DNA of 64,000 bases from Janthinobacterium lividum (lineage in GTDB: Bacteria > Pseudomonadota > Gammaproteobacteria > Burkholderiales > Burkholderiaceae_D), in the NCBI RefSeq assembly GCF_023509035.1, contig NZ_CP075583.1:4960001-5024000 (forward strand), written 5' to 3'. Shown here in pieces: positions 33,998-42,811 of this stretch. Position 1 is the first letter of the stretch, and each line of letters starts with the position of its first letter. The notes below the pieces were generated by a model. The model was not told the DNA's origin. It was given only the letters and a program-made list of their open reading frames with translations, and ran no database searches. The position numbers and the translations under genes are program-made.

Positions 33998-35644
33998 TTA
34001 AGCGCGTGCGCTGCGGCCGGGCAGCGCCAGGCGCTGGCCGACGGCAGGTGTAACCCGGGCCGGCAAGCCGCCCGCCACTTTCAACGATTTTGCCTGGGCG
34101 TCGCCACGCAGGCGGAACACGGCCACCACGTCGACCAGTTCCACGGCGCGGTCTTGCAGCGAGGATGCGGCGGCGGCCGCCTCTTCCACCAGGGCCGCGT
34201 TTTGCTGGGTGACCTGGTCCATTTGCGCAATGGCCTGGTTCACCTGCTCGATGCCGGCGCTTTGCTCGTGGCTGGCGTTGGCGATGTCGCCCATGATGTC
34301 CGTCACGCGCAAGATGCTGGCGACGATTTCTTCCATCGTCGCGCCAGCCTGGTCAACCAACGCGCTGCCCGTGTTGACCTTGTCGACGGAATCCTCGATC
34401 AAGCCCTTGATTTCCTTGGCCGCCGCCGCCGAACGCTGCGCCAGGTTGCGCACTTCCGTGGCCACCACGGCGAAGCCACGGCCCTGCTCGCCCGCGCGGG
34501 CCGCTTCCACGGCCGCATTCAGCGCCAAAATATTGGTTTGGAAGGCAATGCCGTCGATCACGCCGATAATGTCGGCGATCTTTTTCGCCGATTCATTGAT
34601 CGAGCCCATCGTGCCCACCACTTGCGCCACCACGGCGCCGCCCTTGCGGGCCACGTCCGAGGCGGACACTGCCAGCGAGTTCGCCTGGCGCGCATTGTCC
34701 GTATTTTGGCGCACGGCCGAGGTCAGCTCTTCCAGGCTGGAGGCCGTTTCTTCCAGGGAAGACGCCTGCTGCTCCGTGCGCACGGACAAGTCCGCATTGC
34801 CGGCGGAAATCTGCGCGGCTGCCACGCTGACCGTATCGGCCGAGGCGCGCACGGTGGCGATCACGCCGACGATGCGCTCCAGGAATTTATTGAAGGCGGT
34901 CGCCGTGCGGCCCACTTCATCCATGCGCTCGACGGGCATGGCGGCAGACAGGTCCAGCGAGGCGCTGACACGCTCCAGCGTGTGTTCGATATTGCCCAGG
35001 CCGCCGCTGATGGTGCGGTAGATATGCCAGGCCAGCGCGCCCGTCAGCAGCACGGCCACGCCCAGCACGGCCAGCATGGTGTTGAACGCCGTGTCGTAGG
35101 CGGCCAGGCTTTCCGCCTTCACGTCGTCGACCAGCTTGTTGTTGTAGGCGATATGGTCATCCATGCTCTTTTTCGCGGCGGCGGCCGTGATGGCCAGTGG
35201 CGTGCCGGCCAGCAAGGTAGCGCGCACACCATCCATGTCACCCGCGTAGGCGGCGGCAAAGAATGGCGCCAGCGCGCGGCGGTAGGCTTCCATGGCGGCC
35301 TGGTCGGCGTCGAGCATCTTGCTGTCCGTCGCGTCGTACAGGCGCTCGGCACGATAGGTGGCGATGACCTTGTCGAAATTCGTATTGGCATCGGCCACGG
35401 CCTTGTCCAGCGCCGTCTTGTCGGTCAAATTGGAGAACACGGACAGGCGGTAGCCGGCCAGGCGCGAGTCGGCCAGGAAACCCTTGGCCGCATTCAAGCC
35501 CTGGATGCTGGGAATGATGCGGTTTTGCACGGTATCGAAACGCTCCTGGGCGCGCTGCAGCTGGATGGCGCCGCCGGCGCCCAGCAATAGCAGGGCCAGC
35601 AAGGCGATGGTCAGGGTCAGAATTAATTGCTTGGTGATATTCAT
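33998..35644 (-). CDS. Methyl-accepting chemotaxis protein
   Basis: 548 residues. N-terminal membrane segment ([20 protein letters not shown]), periplasmic four-helix-bundle sensor (about residues 30-185), second membrane segment ([20 protein letters not shown]), HAMP region, then the signalling domain with the invariant hairpin tip ([40 protein letters not shown]). Methylation-type helices flank the tip; there is no CheR-docking NWETF pentapeptide at the end. Ligand unknown. Orphan: no che genes in the window. Confidence 0.95.
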   Translation of the reverse strand: MNITKQLILTLTIALLALLLLGAGGAIQLQRAQERFDTVQNRIIPSIQGLNAAKGFLADSRLAGYRLSVFSNLTDKTALDKAVADANTNFDKVIATYRAERLYDATDSKMLDADQAAMEAYRRALAPFFAAAYAGDMDGVRATLLAGTPLAITAAAAKKSMDDHIAYNNKLVDDVKAESLAAYDTAFNTMLAVLGVAVLLTGALAWHIYRTISGGLGNIEHTLERVSASLDLSAAMPVERMDEVGRTATAFNKFLERIVGVIATVRASADTVSVAAAQISAGNADLSVRTEQQASSLEETASSLEELTSAVRQNTDNARQANSLAVSASDVARKGGAVVAQVVGTMGSINESAKKIADIIGVIDGIAFQTNILALNAAVEAARAGEQGRGFAVVATEVRNLAQRSAAAAKEIKGLIEDSVDKVNTGSALVDQAGATMEEIVASILRVTDIMGDIANASHEQSAGIEQVNQAIAQMDQVTQQNAALVEEAAAAASSLQDRAVELVDVVAVFRLRGDAQAKSLKVAGGLPARVTPAVGQRLALPGRSARA

Positions 35645-35724
35645 GGTGTTTCACAGTAAAAAAAGTGGCCTGGCAAGGCCAGGCAGGATAAGTAGCTGCC
35701 GATCAGGTGGCCGGGGATCGGTGG

Positions 35725-36846
35725 CTAGGCCGCCAGCGGGGAAGCGTCGGGCGTGCGGCGCAGCAAGTCGCCATGCTGGTGGCAAAATGCCAGACCCGCC
35801 TTGTGGCCCACGTCGAACAGCAACTGCATGTTCGAGCTGGACCAGTCCAGGGTGTCGGGCCAGTGCTGCTCCGGAATACCGCCCATCAAATCGAGCTTCA
35901 GCAAGCGCCGCTTGGGCTGGCCCGTGCGCGCGTCCGTGTTGTGCTCGAGTTCAAACAGGCGCAGTTCGCTCTTGGAAATTTTCACCAGCGGCGTGATGAT
36001 GGAGCGCACCCAGGCGTCGTACAGGTTGCGCGGCTTGCGCAGCAAGCGCTCGTCGCCCAGGATGTCGAGGATGACCAGGGTGTCGGCGTCATGGTGCTCG
36101 CCCTTGCCTTCGATAAACGGATCGAAATTGAGCGTATCGAGCGCCGCGCCTTCGATGTAATCGTCGCCGGCGATGGTCGTGGGGGCGTACAGGAAGGGAA
36201 AGGACAGGGCCGCACGCACATGGATGGCTTCGATCTCGTGCTTGCCCCAGATTTGCATGCGATGCTCGCTGAGGTTGTAGGCATTGATGTAGAAATCGGG
36301 GCGCATGCGCGCCACGCCGGAGAAATCCACGGCTTTTTCCAGGAAAGGCAAGTGCGCGCACAGACCCAGGCTTTTCGCCGACAGGTCCGATGGCGACAAC
36401 GACGACACCATCAGCTTGCCCCAGTCCGACCATGCCGTGGGCACGCCCGCAAACGTTTGCTGGAACGCCTGAAAAAAAGGATTGTTGGCCGGCGGCTGGA
36501 AGGCGTCGCGAAAGGTGCTCGCGTGCATGCCCGGCTTCTGGAACACCTTGTAGTTGATCGGAATCATCTTGTAGATGCTGTCGGCCACGCCCGTGTCGGC
36601 CCAGCTTTGCAAGGCCTGGCGCGGCGTGGCTTCATGCGGCGTCGTGTAAAGCAAGCCCATCAACACACCGGCGCCCGAGGCGGAAATGACGTCGAACTCG
36701 ATGCCCTCGTCGAGGAAAGCGGCCAGGGCACCGGCGATCAAGGTGGAATTTGGTGCGCCGCCACCAAGCAGCAGACCCGTTTTGCGGGCCGGTTTCGCTG
36801 TCGCGGCTGACGCTGGATTCGGCGGCGTCGTCATCACTGTCTTCAT
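35725..36846 (-). CDS. Patatin-like protein with altered catalytic motifs
   Basis: 373 residues. The patatin oxyanion loop is clear (GLLLGGGAPNSTLIAGAL), but the nucleophile motif GxSxG reads SASGA (ISASGAGVLMG), and the dyad motif DG[GA] reads EGA (DDYIEGAALDTLNFD). Serine is kept; the flanking glycines and the aspartate are changed. Related proteins occur in PHA-producing proteobacteria. It may be a lipid hydrolase with modified mechanism or inactive. ATG at 36846 is preceded by AGGGAG with five-base spacing. 80 bases downstream is the chemoreceptor gene on the same strand. Confidence 0.82.
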   Translation of the reverse strand: MKTVMTTPPNPASAATAKPARKTGLLLGGGAPNSTLIAGALAAFLDEGIEFDVISASGAGVLMGLLYTTPHEATPRQALQSWADTGVADSIYKMIPINYKVFQKPGMHASTFRDAFQPPANNPFFQAFQQTFAGVPTAWSDWGKLMVSSLSPSDLSAKSLGLCAHLPFLEKAVDFSGVARMRPDFYINAYNLSEHRMQIWGKHEIEAIHVRAALSFPFLYAPTTIAGDDYIEGAALDTLNFDPFIEGKGEHHDADTLVILDILGDERLLRKPRNLYDAWVRSIITPLVKISKSELRLFELEHNTDARTGQPKRRLLKLDLMGGIPEQHWPDTLDWSSSNMQLLFDVGHKAGLAFCHQHGDLLRRTPDASPLAA

Positions 36847-37159
36847 GCACACTCCCTGAACGGAACGGGGTTACCATCCCTTAATTGTTGGTTACTACAC
36901 GCTTATGGCGCCTAATCCTGCACATGTCCCCGCAAGCGGCCAGCCGATGCAATGTTGCAGAAACAGATATGAAATTAACATAAATAAATTCCTTATGGCA
37001 ATTTCCATAACGCATGACCGGTATTCAGGAAGGCCATAAGCTGATGCCGTGCGGCATGGCGTGATGCGGCGCAGCAAATATAAATCCAGCGCGGTTAGGA
37101 ATAATCGCTTTGGGGTAGGAATATTCCCCAACCAGCCGCCAGTGCGGCGGCCAGGGGCA
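36847..37159. promoter_or_regulatory. Intergenic region with two palindromes between LysR and patatin genes
   Basis: 313 bases without a gene. TTATGG-CAATTT-CCATAA (36993-37010) is a perfect six-base inverted repeat in AT-rich DNA, a candidate operator or promoter element of the patatin gene. TTGGGG (37110-37115) and CCCCAA (37126-37131) form a stem 29 bases past the LysR stop, possibly its terminator. Confidence 0.4.
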
Positions 37160-38086
37160 TCAAAGGAATGATGCAGGGTCGGGATGGGGTGAAGAAAAAT
37201 GCAGGTGGGTACACAAATGGTCAACAAAGACGCGAATTTTGGGCGACAGATGGCGGCTCGATGGCCACAGCACCCAGAACTTGCTCGAGTACAGCAAGTG
37301 TTCGGCCAGCACGGCTTGCAGTTCGCCGCGCGCGATGGCGTCGCGCACGATAAAGTCAGGCAGGTAAGCGAGGCCCACGCCCTGCGTGGCGGCGCCGATC
37401 AGCGCTTCGATATTGTTGCAGGTCAAAGCTGTCGGCAAGCGAAGCTCGCCGCCGCTGTCGCCCTCGGCGCGCTGCAGCGCCCATTCCTGTAATTTTCCCG
37501 TGGTGGGAAATTTATAGCGCACGCAGGCGTGCCCTTCCAGCGCGCGCGGCGTGGCCGGCACGCCATGGCGGGCGAAGTACGCGGGAGAGCCCACGATGGC
37601 AAAGGCAAACGGCCCCAGTTCGCGCGCCATCAGCCGCGAATCCGTCAAAGTGCCGCTGCGCACGGCCACGTCGACGCCTTCGGCCACCACGTCGACCAGG
37701 CGGTCGTTGAAATCGAGATCGAGCTCGATCTCCGGGTACAGGCGCGTAAAGTCCGCCAGCAAGGGCAGGATGATGCGGTAGCCGATCACGGGCAGGCTGA
37801 CCTTGAGCTTGCCGCGTGGCGCCTCGGCCAGGTGCGACAGTTCCGCCTCGGCATCACCGAGGTCGGCCAGGATGCGCTGGCAGCGCTCGTAGAACAGCGC
37901 GCCCTCGTTGCTCAGGCTGATGCGCCGCGTGCTGCGGTTGAGCAGGCGCACGCCCAGCTTTTCTTCCAGCCGCGCCACGCTCTTGCCCACAGCCGAAGCC
38001 GACACCCCGAGCAAGCGCCCGGCCGCCACATAACTGGAAGTTTCCGCTGCGCGCACGAAGGCGGCGATGCCGTTCAAATTATCCAT
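37160..38086 (-). CDS. LysR-family transcriptional regulator
   Basis: 308 residues. Helix-turn-helix: MDNLNGIAAFVRAAETSSYV then AAGRLLGVSASAVGKSVARL; CrgA/PA0477-type effector domain (PRGKLKVSLPVIGYRIILPL, ELDLDFNDRLVDVVAEGVDV). Typical of regulators that control a divergent exporter or oxidoreductase. It faces an MFS drug transporter across 115 bases; the gap contains AGTGGATTTTCAACCACT, an imperfect inverted repeat that could be the operator. Proposed to regulate that transporter. Confidence 0.93.
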   Translation of the reverse strand: MDNLNGIAAFVRAAETSSYVAAGRLLGVSASAVGKSVARLEEKLGVRLLNRSTRRISLSNEGALFYERCQRILADLGDAEAELSHLAEAPRGKLKVSLPVIGYRIILPLLADFTRLYPEIELDLDFNDRLVDVVAEGVDVAVRSGTLTDSRLMARELGPFAFAIVGSPAYFARHGVPATPRALEGHACVRYKFPTTGKLQEWALQRAEGDSGGELRLPTALTCNNIEALIGAATQGVGLAYLPDFIVRDAIARGELQAVLAEHLLYSSKFWVLWPSSRHLSPKIRVFVDHLCTHLHFSSPHPDPASFL

Positions 38087-38201
38087 GCCACCTCGCCATC
38101 TCTATTAAGGAATATTTGTCCGCTATGAGTGGATTTTCAACCACTTTTTCATGGATTGCGTCCATATTATCATCAGATTCCCTCTTTCTGGAATCATTCC
38201 C

Positions 38202-39755
38202 ATGGATACGAATCACCGTATGAAGCCTGCCTCCCCGGCCCGGAGCGCCTTCGTGCTGGCCGCCGTCTGCCTGGCCGCGCTGTGCATGCCGCTCAGTTTT
38301 ACGGGGCCGGCCATCGCCATTCCCGCCATCGCCGCCGACCTGCACGGCACGCCGCTGGCGCTGGCGTGGATCACGAATGCCTTCATGCTCAGCTTTGGCG
38401 GTTGCCTGATGGTGGCCGGCGCGCTGGCCGACCGTTATGGCCGCAAGCTTGTGTTCTTGCTGGGCATGGGTGTGTTTTCCACCGCCGCATTGGCGCTGTC
38501 GGCCGCACCCGGCCTCCTGTGGCTCGATGTGCTGCGCGCCGTCCAGGGCCTGGGCTGCGCCATGGCCCTGTCGAGCGGACTGGCGGCGCTGGCGCAGGAA
38601 TTCGACGGCCCGGCCCGCGCACGCGCCTTCAGCCTGATCGGCACGGCCTTCGGCGTGGGCCTGGCCTTCGGTCCTTTCCTGGCCGGCACCCTGATCACCC
38701 ACACGGGCTGGCGCGCCATTTTTGTCGCCACGGCCGCGGCCGGCCTGACCGCCCTGCTGACCGCCGCGCGCGCCATGCGCGAATCGCGCGACCCGCAGGC
38801 GCAAGGCGTGGACTGGCCAGGCGCCCTGACGTTTACGGGCGCCCTTTCCTTGTTTACGTATGGCTTGCTGCAAGCGCCAGACAGTGGCTGGGGCAGCGCC
38901 GTCAGCCTGGGCCTGCTCGGTGGCGCGGCCTTGCTGCTGGCCGTTTTCATCCGCGTGGAGCGGCGCGCCGCGCGGGCCATGCTGGACTTGACCCTGTTCC
39001 GCCTGCCCGCCTTTGCTGGCGTGCAACTGCTGGCGGCCGCGCCCGCGTTTTCCTTTGTCGTGCTGCTGGTATTGCTGCCGGCCCGCTTCATCGGCATCGA
39101 AGGCTACAGCGCGCTGGAGGCGGGACGCATGATGATCGCCCTGTCCGCACCGATGCTGGTGCTGCCGATCCTGGCCGGCATGGCGGCGCAGCGCCTTGCC
39201 CCCGCGCACATTTGCGCCAGCGGCCTGCTGCTGGCGGCGGGCGGCTTGCTGTGGCTGTCCACCTGCGCACCGGGCCATTCGCCCGCTAGTTTGCTGGGGC
39301 CGCTGCTGCTGATCGGCTGCGGCATCAGCCTGCCCTGGGGCTTGATGGATGGCCTGGCCATCAGCGTCGTGCCCGTGGAGCGGGCCGGCATGGCGGCCGG
39401 TATCTTCAATACGACGCGCGTGGCGGGCGAAGGCCTGGCGCTGGCCATCGTCAGCGCGCTGCTGGGCACGCTCACGATGGCAGCGTTGGGCAAGGTGTCC
39501 GGCCTCGCCCCGGAGCAGGCCGCGCTGGCGGCACCCTTCCTGGCATTGGGCGAGTTGCGCCATGCCGGCACCCTGCTGCCGCAGGCTGGCGCCGCCGAGC
39601 TGGCGCAGGCGTATGGCACGGCCTTCCGCCACTTGCTGTATGTGCTGGCCAGTATTACGACAAGCTCGGCCCTGCTGATCCTGGCCTTCCTGCGTCATCC
39701 GTCCGACGCCATGGCGGATAACACCGCACTGCCCGCCTGTAAGCTGCGGAACTAA
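38202..39755 (+). CDS. DHA2-type MFS multidrug efflux transporter (EmrB/QacA-like)
   Basis: 517 residues with about 14 membrane segments. Motifs: SFTGPAIAIPAIAADLHGTP and LAWITNAFMLSFGGCLMVAG, then the loop motif GALADRYGRKLVFLLGM, and antiporter motif C-like GTAFGVGLAFGPFLAGTLIT. It probably expels toxic compounds using proton flow. ATG at 38202 with GGAAT upstream; an in-frame start at 38151 adds 17 residues. Divergent from the LysR gene, its likely regulator. A nine-pair hairpin follows at 39795-39817. Confidence 0.92.
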   Translation: MDTNHRMKPASPARSAFVLAAVCLAALCMPLSFTGPAIAIPAIAADLHGTPLALAWITNAFMLSFGGCLMVAGALADRYGRKLVFLLGMGVFSTAALALSAAPGLLWLDVLRAVQGLGCAMALSSGLAALAQEFDGPARARAFSLIGTAFGVGLAFGPFLAGTLITHTGWRAIFVATAAAGLTALLTAARAMRESRDPQAQGVDWPGALTFTGALSLFTYGLLQAPDSGWGSAVSLGLLGGAALLLAVFIRVERRAARAMLDLTLFRLPAFAGVQLLAAAPAFSFVVLLVLLPARFIGIEGYSALEAGRMMIALSAPMLVLPILAGMAAQRLAPAHICASGLLLAAGGLLWLSTCAPGHSPASLLGPLLLIGCGISLPWGLMDGLAISVVPVERAGMAAGIFNTTRVAGEGLALAIVSALLGTLTMAALGKVSGLAPEQAALAAPFLALGELRHAGTLLPQAGAAELAQAYGTAFRHLLYVLASITTSSALLILAFLRHPSDAMADNTALPACKLRN

Positions 39756-39794
39756 ACCCTCGCACTGATCCACCACCATCCACTCTGCCGTACA

Positions 39795-39817
39795 CGGCGG
39801 CGCCCCAAGCGCCGCCG
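39795..39817 (+). terminator. Hairpin after MFS gene
   Basis: CGGCGGCGC, loop CCCAA, GCGCCGCCG: nine perfect pairs 40 bases past the stop codon. It is followed by CCCTTCCT rather than a T-run, so termination strength is uncertain. Confidence 0.5.
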
Positions 39818-39880
39818 CCCTTCCTGATGTTTCTCCGCAACACATCAAAAGTGTAAGAAGAATTCAAAGAACAAAACGAG

Positions 39881-39944
39881 TTTACTTATCAAAGCGCTTT
39901 GAACTATACTCAAAGCGCTTTGAAACATATTTAAAGCGCTTTGG
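39881..39944 (+). promoter_or_regulatory. Promoter of maltoporin gene with three phased AAAGCGCTTT operators
   Basis: -35 TTTACT (39881-39886) and -10 TATACT (39905-39910) with 18-base spacing. Three palindromes with core AAAGCGCTTT begin at 39891, 39912 and 39933, exactly 21 bases apart, i.e. two helical turns, on one DNA face. The first fills the spacer, the second overlaps the start region, the third lies downstream. LacI-family repressors bind such sites; the nearby LacI gene (41562) is the obvious candidate. The first site and its promoter are repeated at 42676. Confidence 0.85.
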
Positions 39945-39997
39945 TTGTGCGAAGTGATGCGCGCCGATCCCACACCTATAAAAACACTGGAGACACA

Positions 39998-41215
39998 ATG
40001 AACAAATTCTTCTTGAAAGCGTTGCCAGCGGCAGTGCTCATGGCCTTGAGCGCGTCGGCCCAGGCTGCCCTGCCGATCGACTTCGGCGGCTACATCCGCT
40101 CGGGCTTCGGCACCAGCAGCGAAGGCGGCAAGGAAGCCTGTTTCGGCCTGGCCGGCGCATCGTCCAAATATCGTCTGGGCAATGAGTGCGAAACCTACGG
40201 CGAGCTGAAATTCGGCGGCGAAGCCTTCAAGGCAGCCAACGGCACCACCTTCCGCATCAATACCCTGGTGGCGTTCTCCGTCAACCAGAATCAGGACTGG
40301 GAACAATCGGACCCATCGTGGCGCGAAATGAACGTGGTGGCCGACAAGATCGGCACGGGCGCCTTCGCCGAAGCGCGCGCCTGGGTCGGCAAGCGCTACT
40401 ACGACCGCCAGGACGTGCATATCACCGATTACTACTTCTGGAATAACAGCGGCCCTGGCGCCGGCCTGGAAAATATCGACCTGGGCGTCGCCAAGCTGGC
40501 CTACGCCATCGTGCGCACGGCCGACGACACGGACAGCAAGCGCATGGGCCTGTCCCACGACTTGCGCTTCTCCGGTATCAAGGTCAACCCGGATGGCGAA
40601 CTGACGCTGGGCCTGCAATTCAATCAGAAACGCAACGCGCAAGGCGCGGCCCCCATCGCCAGCGGCCACTTGCTGACCATCATGCATACGCAAGGTAATC
40701 TGCTGGGCGGCTTCAACAAGGTGGCCTTACAGTACGGCAAAGGCAGCGCCGCCAACACGGGCGGCTTCAGCCTGGGCGCCAGCAAGGATGACAAGGTCGT
40801 GCGCCTGACGGAACAAATCATGATTCAGCCCAAAGGCGCCTGGTCGGGCATGGGCACCTTCGTCTACGAAGACAAGGAAACGGCAGGCGTGAGCAGCAAA
40901 TGGACGTCGATCGGCGCGCGTCCTATCTACCACTTCACGGACAACTACAGCCTGGCCGTGGAACTGGGCCACGACATCGTCAAGCCGGAAGGCGGCGAGA
41001 GCCGCAACCTGACCAAGCTGACCTTTGCGCCGCAACTGTCGGCTGGCAACAGCTTCTGGTCGCGCCCCGTGCTGCGCGCCTTCTACACCTACGCCAAATG
41101 GAACAAGGCAGCCCAGTCGGCCGCCGCCGCGGAATCGGCGCTGTCGTCGACGGGCGTGTTCGGTGGAAAAACAAACGGTAGCTCCGTCGGTTTCCAGGTC
41201 GAGTCCTGGTGGTAA
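39998..41215 (+). CDS. lamB: Maltoporin (LamB-type carbohydrate porin)
   Basis: 405-residue outer-membrane porin for maltose/maltodextrins. Signal peptide MNKFFLKALPAAVLMALSAS, cleaved at AQA-AL. The mature protein starts IDFGGYIRSGFGTSSEGGKE with the early cysteine pair loop (ACFGLAGAS..YRLGNECETY) typical of LamB, has RYYDRQDVHITDYYFWNNSG, and ends in an aromatic strand VGFQVESWW as in outer-membrane barrels. It is controlled by the three-operator promoter upstream and is the first gene of the maltodextrin regulon, transcribed separately from the transporter operon. Confidence 0.93.
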   Translation: MNKFFLKALPAAVLMALSASAQAALPIDFGGYIRSGFGTSSEGGKEACFGLAGASSKYRLGNECETYGELKFGGEAFKAANGTTFRINTLVAFSVNQNQDWEQSDPSWREMNVVADKIGTGAFAEARAWVGKRYYDRQDVHITDYYFWNNSGPGAGLENIDLGVAKLAYAIVRTADDTDSKRMGLSHDLRFSGIKVNPDGELTLGLQFNQKRNAQGAAPIASGHLLTIMHTQGNLLGGFNKVALQYGKGSAANTGGFSLGASKDDKVVRLTEQIMIQPKGAWSGMGTFVYEDKETAGVSSKWTSIGARPIYHFTDNYSLAVELGHDIVKPEGGESRNLTKLTFAPQLSAGNSFWSRPVLRAFYTYAKWNKAAQSAAAAESALSSTGVFGGKTNGSSVGFQVESWW

Positions 41216-41234
41216 TCGCAGGCTTCTAGAACGT

Positions 41235-41260
41235 TGGCAAGCGTCCACGGACGCTTGCCA
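41235..41260 (+). terminator. Strong hairpin after maltoporin gene
   Basis: TGGCAAGCGTCC, then AC, then GGACGCTTGCCA: perfect 12-base arms 20 bases after the stop. No T-run; likely an mRNA 3' end or stabilising structure. A proper intrinsic terminator lies 117 bases further on. Confidence 0.6.
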
Positions 41261-41376
41261 GTGGCAGCAACACCGCCCGCTATCCAAGGGGCATGCTTTA
41301 ACCGGACCCACCATTTCGCCGCTGCACGCGATGGCCGGCAGCTTCAATGTAGTGATTCAGCAGTATCCTCTTTTAG

Positions 41377-41411
41377 CGCGGGCGCCCCTGGGTTTGCCCG
41401 CGTATTTTTTT
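41377..41411 (+). terminator. Intrinsic terminator upstream of LacI-type regulator gene
   Basis: CGCGGGC (41377-41383), 12-base loop, GCCCGCG (41396-41402), then TATTTTTTT. A stem with T-run on the plus strand, fitting Rho-independent termination of lamB transcripts before the regulator gene. Confidence 0.7.
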
Positions 41412-41561
41412 GGGCGCTGCCGCCGGTCATCATGACCCTGATCATTCCGGCATTTATCAGATAAACTACCCCCAATCGCATTGCACTGCACCGCTCCCGC
41501 CCACCGGCAGGACGCTGGCAGCGGCAAGACCCATCCAAGATAGACCCCGACTGCAGCATCC

Positions 41562-42572
41562 ATGAACCTCAAAAATCTCGCCAAAACGCTAGGAATATCC
41601 GAAACCACCGTCAGCCGCGCCTTGAATGGCTATCCGGAAGTGAGTGAACGCACGCGCGAAAGGGTGCTGGCCGCCGCGCAGGCGGCCGGCTACCGTCCCA
41701 ATCCCATGGCACGCAGCCTGGCCGTCGGGCGCACGAATATCGTCGGCATCATCTACCCGCTGATGCCGAACGACCTGGCCGACCCCATGTTCATCGAAAT
41801 CGTGGGCGGCATGTCGGAAGCGCTGGAAGCGCAGCAGATGGACATGATGATCGCGCCCGCGTCGGCCACCAATGAATTCCACACCTATGAACGCATGGTC
41901 AAGGGCCGCCGCATCGATGGCCTGGTCGTCGGGCGCACCAAACCGTTCGACGAACGCATCGCCTACCTGGCGCAACAGGGCATGCCCTTTGTCGCGCATG
42001 GCCGCACGCAGCTGAACCAGCCGCACGCGTGGTTCGACTATGACAACGAGGCGGGCATGCGCCTGGCCGTCGAGCGCCTGGCGCAGCTGGGCCACCAGCG
42101 CATCGGCCTGATCAGCGCCACGCCGGACCTGAACTTCGTGCGCCAGCGCGTCGAAAGTTTCCAGCACGCCATGCAGGCGGGCGGCCTCGCCGTCGACCCG
42201 GACAACCTGGTCGACAATGCGCACGACCGCCGCGCCGGCTACCAGGCCATGCAGCGCCTGCTGGCCCGCTCGCCCCGCCCCACGGCCGTCATCGTCGATA
42301 ATCACATGTCGGGCGTGGGCGCCGTGCGCGCCCTGCTCGACGCGGGCATCGCCATCGGCCGCGAGATGTCGCTGATCGTCTGGGGCGTGATGGAAGATTC
42401 CCTGGCCGGCCACAACGTCACCACCGTCGTCCAACCCGACCCGCGCGGCGCGGGCGCGAAGATGATCCACATGCTGCTGGCCCTGATGGACGGCACGCCC
42501 GTCACCGACTTGCAGGAGCTGTGGCCGTGCGAACTGTTGCCGGGCGAGTCGGCGGGACCCGTGCCGAACTAA
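41562..42572 (+). CDS. malR: LacI-family regulator of the maltodextrin genes
   Basis: 336 residues: N-terminal LacI helix-turn-helix and hinge (MNLKNLAKTLGISETTVSRA, LNGYPEVSERTRERVLAAAQ, AAGYRPNPMARSLAVGRT) and a periplasmic-binding-protein-like sugar domain (NIVGIIYPLMPNDLADPMFI). It lies between the porin and glucosidase operons, both of which carry AAAGCGCTTT operators, so it is the probable repressor released by maltose or a related sugar. The symbol malR is by context, not by demonstrated orthology. Confidence 0.88.
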   Translation: MNLKNLAKTLGISETTVSRALNGYPEVSERTRERVLAAAQAAGYRPNPMARSLAVGRTNIVGIIYPLMPNDLADPMFIEIVGGMSEALEAQQMDMMIAPASATNEFHTYERMVKGRRIDGLVVGRTKPFDERIAYLAQQGMPFVAHGRTQLNQPHAWFDYDNEAGMRLAVERLAQLGHQRIGLISATPDLNFVRQRVESFQHAMQAGGLAVDPDNLVDNAHDRRAGYQAMQRLLARSPRPTAVIVDNHMSGVGAVRALLDAGIAIGREMSLIVWGVMEDSLAGHNVTTVVQPDPRGAGAKMIHMLLALMDGTPVTDLQELWPCELLPGESAGPVPN

Positions 42573-42675
42573 GCGTTTCCCACTCCCTTACGCCGCCGGC
42601 CGCCTGGCCGGCAGCGCCGCATTGTTGTCCTGAATCACCCTCATAAAAAAATCGTATGTCTGGCGCGTGTATCGC

Positions 42676-42727
42676 TTTACTTTTCAAAGCGCTTTGAACT
42701 ATACTCATTTCATACCCAAAGCGCTTT
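42676..42727 (+). promoter_or_regulatory. Promoter of the alpha-glucosidase/MalK operon with two operators
   Basis: TTTACT (42676-42681) and TATACT (42700-42705), 18-base spacing, with AAAGCGCTTT at 42686-42695 in the spacer and a second at 42718-42727. The stretch 42676-42707 matches 39881-39912 at 31 of 32 bases. Distance between the two operator cores is 32 bases (three turns). Same regulator as the porin promoter is inferred. Confidence 0.82.
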
Positions 42728-42811
42728 GAATTTTAAAATAAGACGTTAGCCTACCAACCAGCAGCGCTGTCCTGATAGCCAAGGCTACAGGCAACTTTTA
42801 AGAAATCATTC

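Noticed and set aside
38079..39848. A 589-codon open frame opposite the MFS transporter
   Set aside because: Antisense to a clear membrane transporter; Gln/Gly/Arg-rich low-complexity translation; no start signal.
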